NCBI RefSeq assembly: GCF_050624435.1
Contig: NC_134531.1
Location: 252,602,812-252,666,811 of the forward strand
Length of the DNA stretch: 64,000 nt
Reading direction: 5' to 3'
Origin: Tenrec ecaudatus
Taxonomy: Eukaryota > Chordata > Mammalia > Afrosoricida > Tenrecidae
This document shows, one piece after another, positions 58,661-64,000 of the stretch. The notes beneath the pieces are model-generated. The model saw only the letters and a list, made by a program, of their open reading frames with translations, was not told the DNA's origin and made no database searches. Each line of letters opens with the position of its first letter. Position 1 is the first letter of the stretch. A program made the translations under genes and the position numbers.

Positions 58661-59670
58661 ATGGCAATGGCAAAAGATGTCCTGAACATAACAACATACA
58701 TAGAAGAAGCAGACATTGAGCTGCCACAGAAAGAAATGTTCAGAATGTTGTTTGTAGTCATACAGGATATGAGGGAAACAATGCAGGAAAAGGATGAAGT
58801 TATAGAGGAGATAAAGGCCATACACCAAAGAGAAATACAGGAACTTAGGGAGGAGATAACAAAAACCAGTAGCTGAAACACGGATCTTGAGAATTGACTA
58901 GAGGAATCAGAGAACCGCACCAGTGACTTGGAGAAGAACCAAGCAGACTTTAACAAATGTGAACAAAAATCCAATAAGATCATCAGAGAAGCTGAAGAAA
59001 ACCTAAGAGCCATATCTGATGCTATGAAGTGGAACAACATTAGAATAATTGGCTTAATGGAGGAAGACACAACCAAGAAGTCATCTGCAACAATATTGTG
59101 AGATTTTTTTGGAGGAAAACTTCCCCAGTTTAATGATTGAAAACCAGGAAACCATTCAGGAGGCTGTAAGAACACCAGCTATACCGAATACCAAGAAGAA
59201 GTCACCAAGGCACATTGTATTTACATTATTCAACGTTGAGGAAAAGGAGAAAATCATGAGAGCAGCTAGGGAAAACAAGGCAATCACATGTAAAGTTTCC
59301 CAATTAAGAATATGCTCAGACCTATCAGCAGAAACTATGAAGAAGAGGAGAGAAAATTGACGGAACGTAACCCGCAAACCCAAGAATACTCTACCCAGCC
59401 AAATTATCGATGAAGATAGATGGAGAATTAAGAGTCTTCCCAGACAAGGAAAAACCCAAAGAGTACGTTAGCAGAAACCTAGTCCTACAAAATATTCTTG
59501 CTGACCCAGTGTGGACAGAAGAAGAACCCTTGCCAAGCATAAAGAGACCACCACATGGAACAACATCACCAAGAGGGCAACAAAGAGAAAACAGACTCCA
59601 AAATCACATTGGCTTAAGGATGGAAAGAGTAAAAAATGATACACACACACACACATGCACAACACACTAA
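58661..59670 (+). pseudogene. L1 ORF1 pseudogene (copy B)
   Basis: Same structure as 1990-2998, including the shared stops at 58874-58876 and 59358-59360 and the terminal TAA after the CA repeat. Copy B has extra damage: a TGA at about 59099-59101 and an additional T near 59105. The encoded RNA-binding protein is not producible. Confidence 0.87.
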
Positions 59671-59734
59671 TGAGAAAGGTAAATAGGAAAACGGCCAACA
59701 CAAAAGGTACAAGAGGATATCACAGAGTCCGCAG

Positions 59735-62700
59735 ATGGAGATAATAACCATGAATATTAATAGCCTGAACTCAGGCATTAAAAGACTGAGACTAGCAGAC
59801 TGGGTTAGAAAATACAACCCATCAATCCGCTGCCTTCAAGAGACACATCTCAAGGCTACCGACAAAAATAGACTGAGAATCAAAGCCTGGAGAACGTCCT
59901 ACCAAGCACATATCAACACAAAAAACGTAGGGGTGACAATCCTAATCTCGGATAAATTGACCTCAAAGTGCAAACCATTAAAAGAGATAAGGAGGGACAC
60001 TATATAATGCTCAAGGGAATGGTAGGCAAGGAAACACTAAGCATTGTAAACATATATTCCCCGATTGAGAGACCAGCAATATATGTCAACCAAACACTCT
60101 AAAACATTAAAATAATAATCTCAGACTCAACAATTATAGTTGGCTACTTCAAAGCACCACTCACTGAGAAAGATAATTCACAGAGAAATACATTCAAGAG
60201 GAGGCTAGAGAGTTAAACACCACAATTAGACAATTTGACCTGATAGATATTTACAGAGCTTTTCACTCAAATACAAAAAAATTCACATTGTTTACAAGTT
60301 CACATGGCACATATTTGAAGATAGACCACATACTGGGGCATAAGACAAATCTACATAAATTTAAGCACATTGAAATCATATAGATCTCTCTGACCACTGT
60401 GCCATAAGGCTGGAATTCAACAAAAGGAAGACAAGGAAAATGAGAGCAAATAATTGTAGGATGAATAATTGTCTACTACAAAAGGAGTGCATACTGGCGC
60501 AGGTCAGAGATGAAATTAGAAAATTTCTAGAAACCAATGAGAATTAGCACACGACATATCAAAAATTATGTTACACAGCAAAAAAATAGTTATCACAGAA
60601 AATTTGATAGCCATACATCCAAACCTGAGAAAGGAAGAGAGATTCATGATTGATGTGCTGGCACAAAATTTACAACAACTAGAGCAGAGTCAGCAAGACA
60701 ATCCAATTAATAGCAAAAGAAAATAAATAATAAAAATCAGGGCTAAGATTCAGGAGAGAGAAAATAAGAAAGCTATGGACAAAATTAATATTTCTAAAAG
60801 TTGGTTCTTTGAAAGGATAAACAGAATCAATAGACCACTGGCAGTCCTAACTAAAGAAAGGAGGGAACAAATTTCGATAGCAAGAATAGGGGATGAAAGA
60901 GGGGGCATTACAACAGATTCTAATAAAATCAAAAGGATAGTTACACAGTACTATGAAGGATTGTACTCCAATGAATTCAACAATTTGGAAGACATGGACA
61001 AATTCTTGTAAAAACAATACCTCCCTAGACTATCCTCAGTGGACATCAAGAATCTCAACAGACCCATTGCAATAGAAGAAATAGAAAAGTTTATCTAAGG
61101 ATTACCAACAAAAAATCCCCTGGACCAGATGGCTTCCCTGGATAATTCTACCAAACATGTTGGGAAGAACTAACATCAATTCTACACAAACTCTTCCAGA
61201 GCATAGAAATAGATGGCAAGCTCCTGATCTCCTTCTATGAAGCTAGTATAACTGATACCAAAACTGGGTAAGGATCCCACAAGAATCGAGAACTACAGAC
61301 CAATATTCCTAATGAGCATTGATGCAAAAATCATTAACAAAATACTAGCCAACAGAATACAAAAGTATATAAAACAAATAATTCACCATGACAAAGTGGG
61401 ATTAATACCAGGGATGCAGAAATGGTTCAACATAAAAAAACCTTTAGTATTGTTCTTTGCATTGACATGAAAAACTAAAAGAAACACATAATAATATCGA
61501 TAGATGCAGAAAAAGCATTGGACCACATCCAACACCAATTCCTGTTTAATACACTTGAGAAGATAGGAATGGAAGGAAAGTTCCTCAAGACAATACAAGC
61601 TATGTATGAAAAATCAACAGCCAACTCGGTAGTCAATGGAGAAAAGAGTAACAAAATCCCACAGAAAAAGGAGACGAGACAAGGATGCCCCTTGTTTCTA
61701 CTCTTATTTAATATCATGATGGAGGTTTTAAGGCAAAGACGTGACATCAAAAGTATTCGTCTGGGGAAGGAAGAGGTGAAACTCTCATTATTTGCAGATG
61801 ATATGATTTTATGTATGGAAAATCCTAAAAGTTCCACAATGGGAGTAATAGAAGAAATAAAGGAGTTTGGCAGAGTGGCTGGATACAAGATCAACAAAGG
61901 GAAGGCCATTGTACTGTTATATACATCGGATAAGACTACAGAAGAGGAGATCAAAAAGGTGGTATGCTTCACAATAGTCAAATAGAAATTGAAATATCTA
62001 GGGATATACCTGACTAAGAAAACTAAAGATCTGTACAGGAAAAACTACAGAACACTATTATAAGAAACCAAGAGCAACCTGAACAAATGGAAGAATATCC
62101 CATGCTCATGGATTAGAAGACTCACTATATTCAAGATGTCAGCTCTGCCAAAGGCACTTTATAAGTTTAATTAAATCCCGATACTATTACCCTCATCATT
62201 CTACAAAGAAATGGAAAACTCAAGAAGGACACAGTGGGAGGGCTTGCTTTACCTGACTTTAGCACATACTATACAGCCACCATTGTCAAAACAACATGGT
62301 ATTGGTACAATGACAGATACTTAGACCAATGGAAAAGAACTGAAAACCCAGAAATAAAATCATCAGCATAAAGACAACTGATCTTTGATAAGGGCCCCCA
62401 AAATATCAAATGATAAGCAGATGCCCTGTAACAAGTCGTGCTGGGAAATTGGATATCTACCTGCAGGAAAATTAAGCAAGATCCTTATCTAAATCCATGC
62501 ACAAGAATAAATTCAAGATGGATCACAGACCTTGAAGTGAAAACCCAAATGATTAGGGCCATCAATGAGGGAATTGGGACCAACTTGAGAACTTTGGCAC
62601 AGGGAATACATAGGCTATCAGAAATAAGGAAGGACACAAACACAGAGGAGGCAGAGATTGACAAATGGGATATACTGAAGATAACACACCTGTGTACATC

Positions 62701-63434
62701 GAAGGAATTCACCACGAGAGTAATAAGAGAGTCCATGGACTGGAAAACATCTTTAGCGATGACACATCAGATAAAAGCCTTATTACTAAAATCTACAATA
62801 CTCTGCTATCTTCCAAAAAGAAATAAAGCTAATTGGCCACTTGAGAAGTAGTTCCACAGGGGAAGAAATATGAATGACCAACAAACATATGAAAAAATGT
62901 TCCTGATTTTTAGCCATAAAAGAAATACAAATTAAAAAAACAGCGAGGTACCACCTATTTCTTCAAAGGTAGGCCAATTCAAAAAATCAGAAAGCAACAA
63001 GTGTTAGATGGGCTTTGGGGAGACAGGACCTCTGAATCACTGCTGGTGGACTTGTAAGTATATATGACCACCATGGAAATCGAACTGGTGATATCTCATA
63101 CAGATGGAAATCGAGTTACCATATGACCCAGCAATCCCCCTACTATTTTATACTCAGAAGAGACAAGAAACAAACCAAGGCCAGACATCTGCCCTCCAAT
63201 GTTCATTGTGGCACAGTTCCCAGTTGCAAGTAGTTGGAAGCAACCCAAATTTCCATCTACTGACCATTGGATTAAAAAACTGTGATATATACATACAATG
63301 GAGTACTACGCATCGCTAAAAAACAGTGATGAATGTATGAAGCATATAGTGCCATGGGAACAACTAGAGGAAATCATGCTAAGCGAAATAAGTCAGGCAC
63401 AAAAGGACAAGTACAACATGAGCCAACTGAGGGG
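59735..63434 (+). pseudogene. L1 ORF2 pseudogene (copy B)
   Basis: Endonuclease start at 59735 ([24 protein letters not shown]). The reverse transcriptase core follows with FADDMIL near 61793-61815, then the thumb and C-terminal region to about 63434. Many breaks are shared with copy A, for example the TAA at 61143-61145. Others are private, including a deletion of residues upstream of the FADD region near 61730 and a lost segment near 62219. The original ORF2 stop is missing because of a deletion, so the last frame reads into the 3' UTR. Confidence 0.87.
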
Positions 63435-64000
63435 AGGGTATTGTTTATATCTCCACAGGGAAAGAAGGATCAGACTTCAACCCAGTGCCCCAAAGTGTAA
63501 ATGCAACATTCCAGCGTGGAGTAGGGAACCAATGGAGAGGTCTGAGGGGCTGGACCCGGTTCCAAATATTAAGTGGATGCCTGCCCCTCCCTCCAGAAGA
63601 ATTTAATTCAAAGGACAGCATTGAATCTGCCGCTCCAGGAGGGACATATCTGATTGGAACACATGGGATCAGATGAATGGGGAGTAAGAGAGAGTGGAGC
63701 ACTTCCTGGCCCACTGGGCTTTGAGGACAATGAGCCCAATTAAAGCTGCCAGTTCACAGAGTGGACCGCATGGCCAGCCCCACTATTGGACATGACTCCT
63801 CTCACTGACCCATGGCCCTGTGGGGTCATCACCAGAGACACATGATGGGAATTGCACTTGACCTGATCCCACCACACCGAGGCAAAGCACTGGGGGAGTG
63901 CAGCGGAACAGCAAGGGAATGGAGTGGCAAGGTCCCCAGGGAATGCTGAAGGTGGACTTTGGGGCCAGGGCGTGGTCCCCCAACAGCCTGGACTGTAAAA
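63435..64000 (+). other. L1 3' UTR, partial (copy B)
   Basis: Begins gggagggtattgtttatatc, matching 22834 onward of the full-length L1. The sequence between the ORF2 end and that point is absent. It is cut by the window edge. Confidence 0.85.

Larger units (their letters stand above)
56684..62757. repeat. Segmental duplication, copy B
   Basis: Counterpart of 1-6165, same orientation, about 56.6 kb away. It contains the same antisense L1 tip, AfroSINE, unassigned sequence and decayed L1 with shared stops. Beyond 62757 the L1 continues here but not in copy A. Confidence 0.88.
58185..64000 (+). mobile_element. Decayed L1 in duplication copy B, continuing past the window
   Basis: 5' UTR remnant (58185-58660), ORF1 and ORF2 pseudogenes, and the first part of the 3' UTR (63435-64000, matching 22840-23400 of the full-length L1). 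It runs off the right edge. It lacks about 230 bp found at the start of the other 3' UTR. Confidence 0.9.

Overview
The window is nuclear DNA from a placental mammal. It has one intact host protein-coding gene, a single-exon olfactory receptor (minus strand, 31239-32207). Most of the rest is layered retrotransposons and endogenous retroviruses. The SINEs look like the Afrotheria-specific AfroSINE, and RTE/BovB-type LINEs are abundant. A short hAT element resembles SPIN, which among afrotherians I know only from tenrecs. An afrotherian, possibly a tenrec, is my best guess; it rests on remembered repeat families, not a search.

Layout. 1-6165: first copy of a segmental duplication containing an AfroSINE and a decayed L1. 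6166-10700: mostly unassigned, with an AfroSINE, an RTE 3' end and an antisense solo LTR. 10700-12915: ERV-L pol remnant (RNase H, integrase, dUTPase). 13515-15125: antisense RTE pieces. 15128-27228: one sense RTE copy split by a solo LTR (15793-16349) and by a 9-kb full-length L1 (16443-25397) with a perfect 16-bp target-site duplication. 27427-29745: L1 and RTE 3' ends. 29746-37885: the olfactory receptor and mostly single-copy-looking sequence with a few old repeats. 37886-39747: three stacked antisense L1 3' ends. 40812-48393: an L1 3' UTR interrupted by a complete antisense gammaretrovirus-like provirus (41063-47377) and by a solo class I LTR (47798-48259). 48394-56505: an older L1 with two later insertions. 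56684-64000: second copy of the segmental duplication, whose L1 runs off the window.

The most notable observation is in the provirus. Between its integrase and env remnants, on the proviral coding strand, lies about 310 bp that codes for the N-terminal part of the host protein PCMTD1, a protein-L-isoaspartate-methyltransferase-like protein. The provirus otherwise has two LTRs, a 4-bp target-site duplication, a tRNA-Gln-like primer site, gag, partial pol, env remnants and a polypurine tract. This is the arrangement expected of a retrovirus that picked up a host exon.

Nothing here forms an operon or pathway. The elements relate by nesting, which gives an order of events: RTE before its LTR and L1; an L1 3' UTR before provirus and solo LTR; L1 decay before the large duplication.
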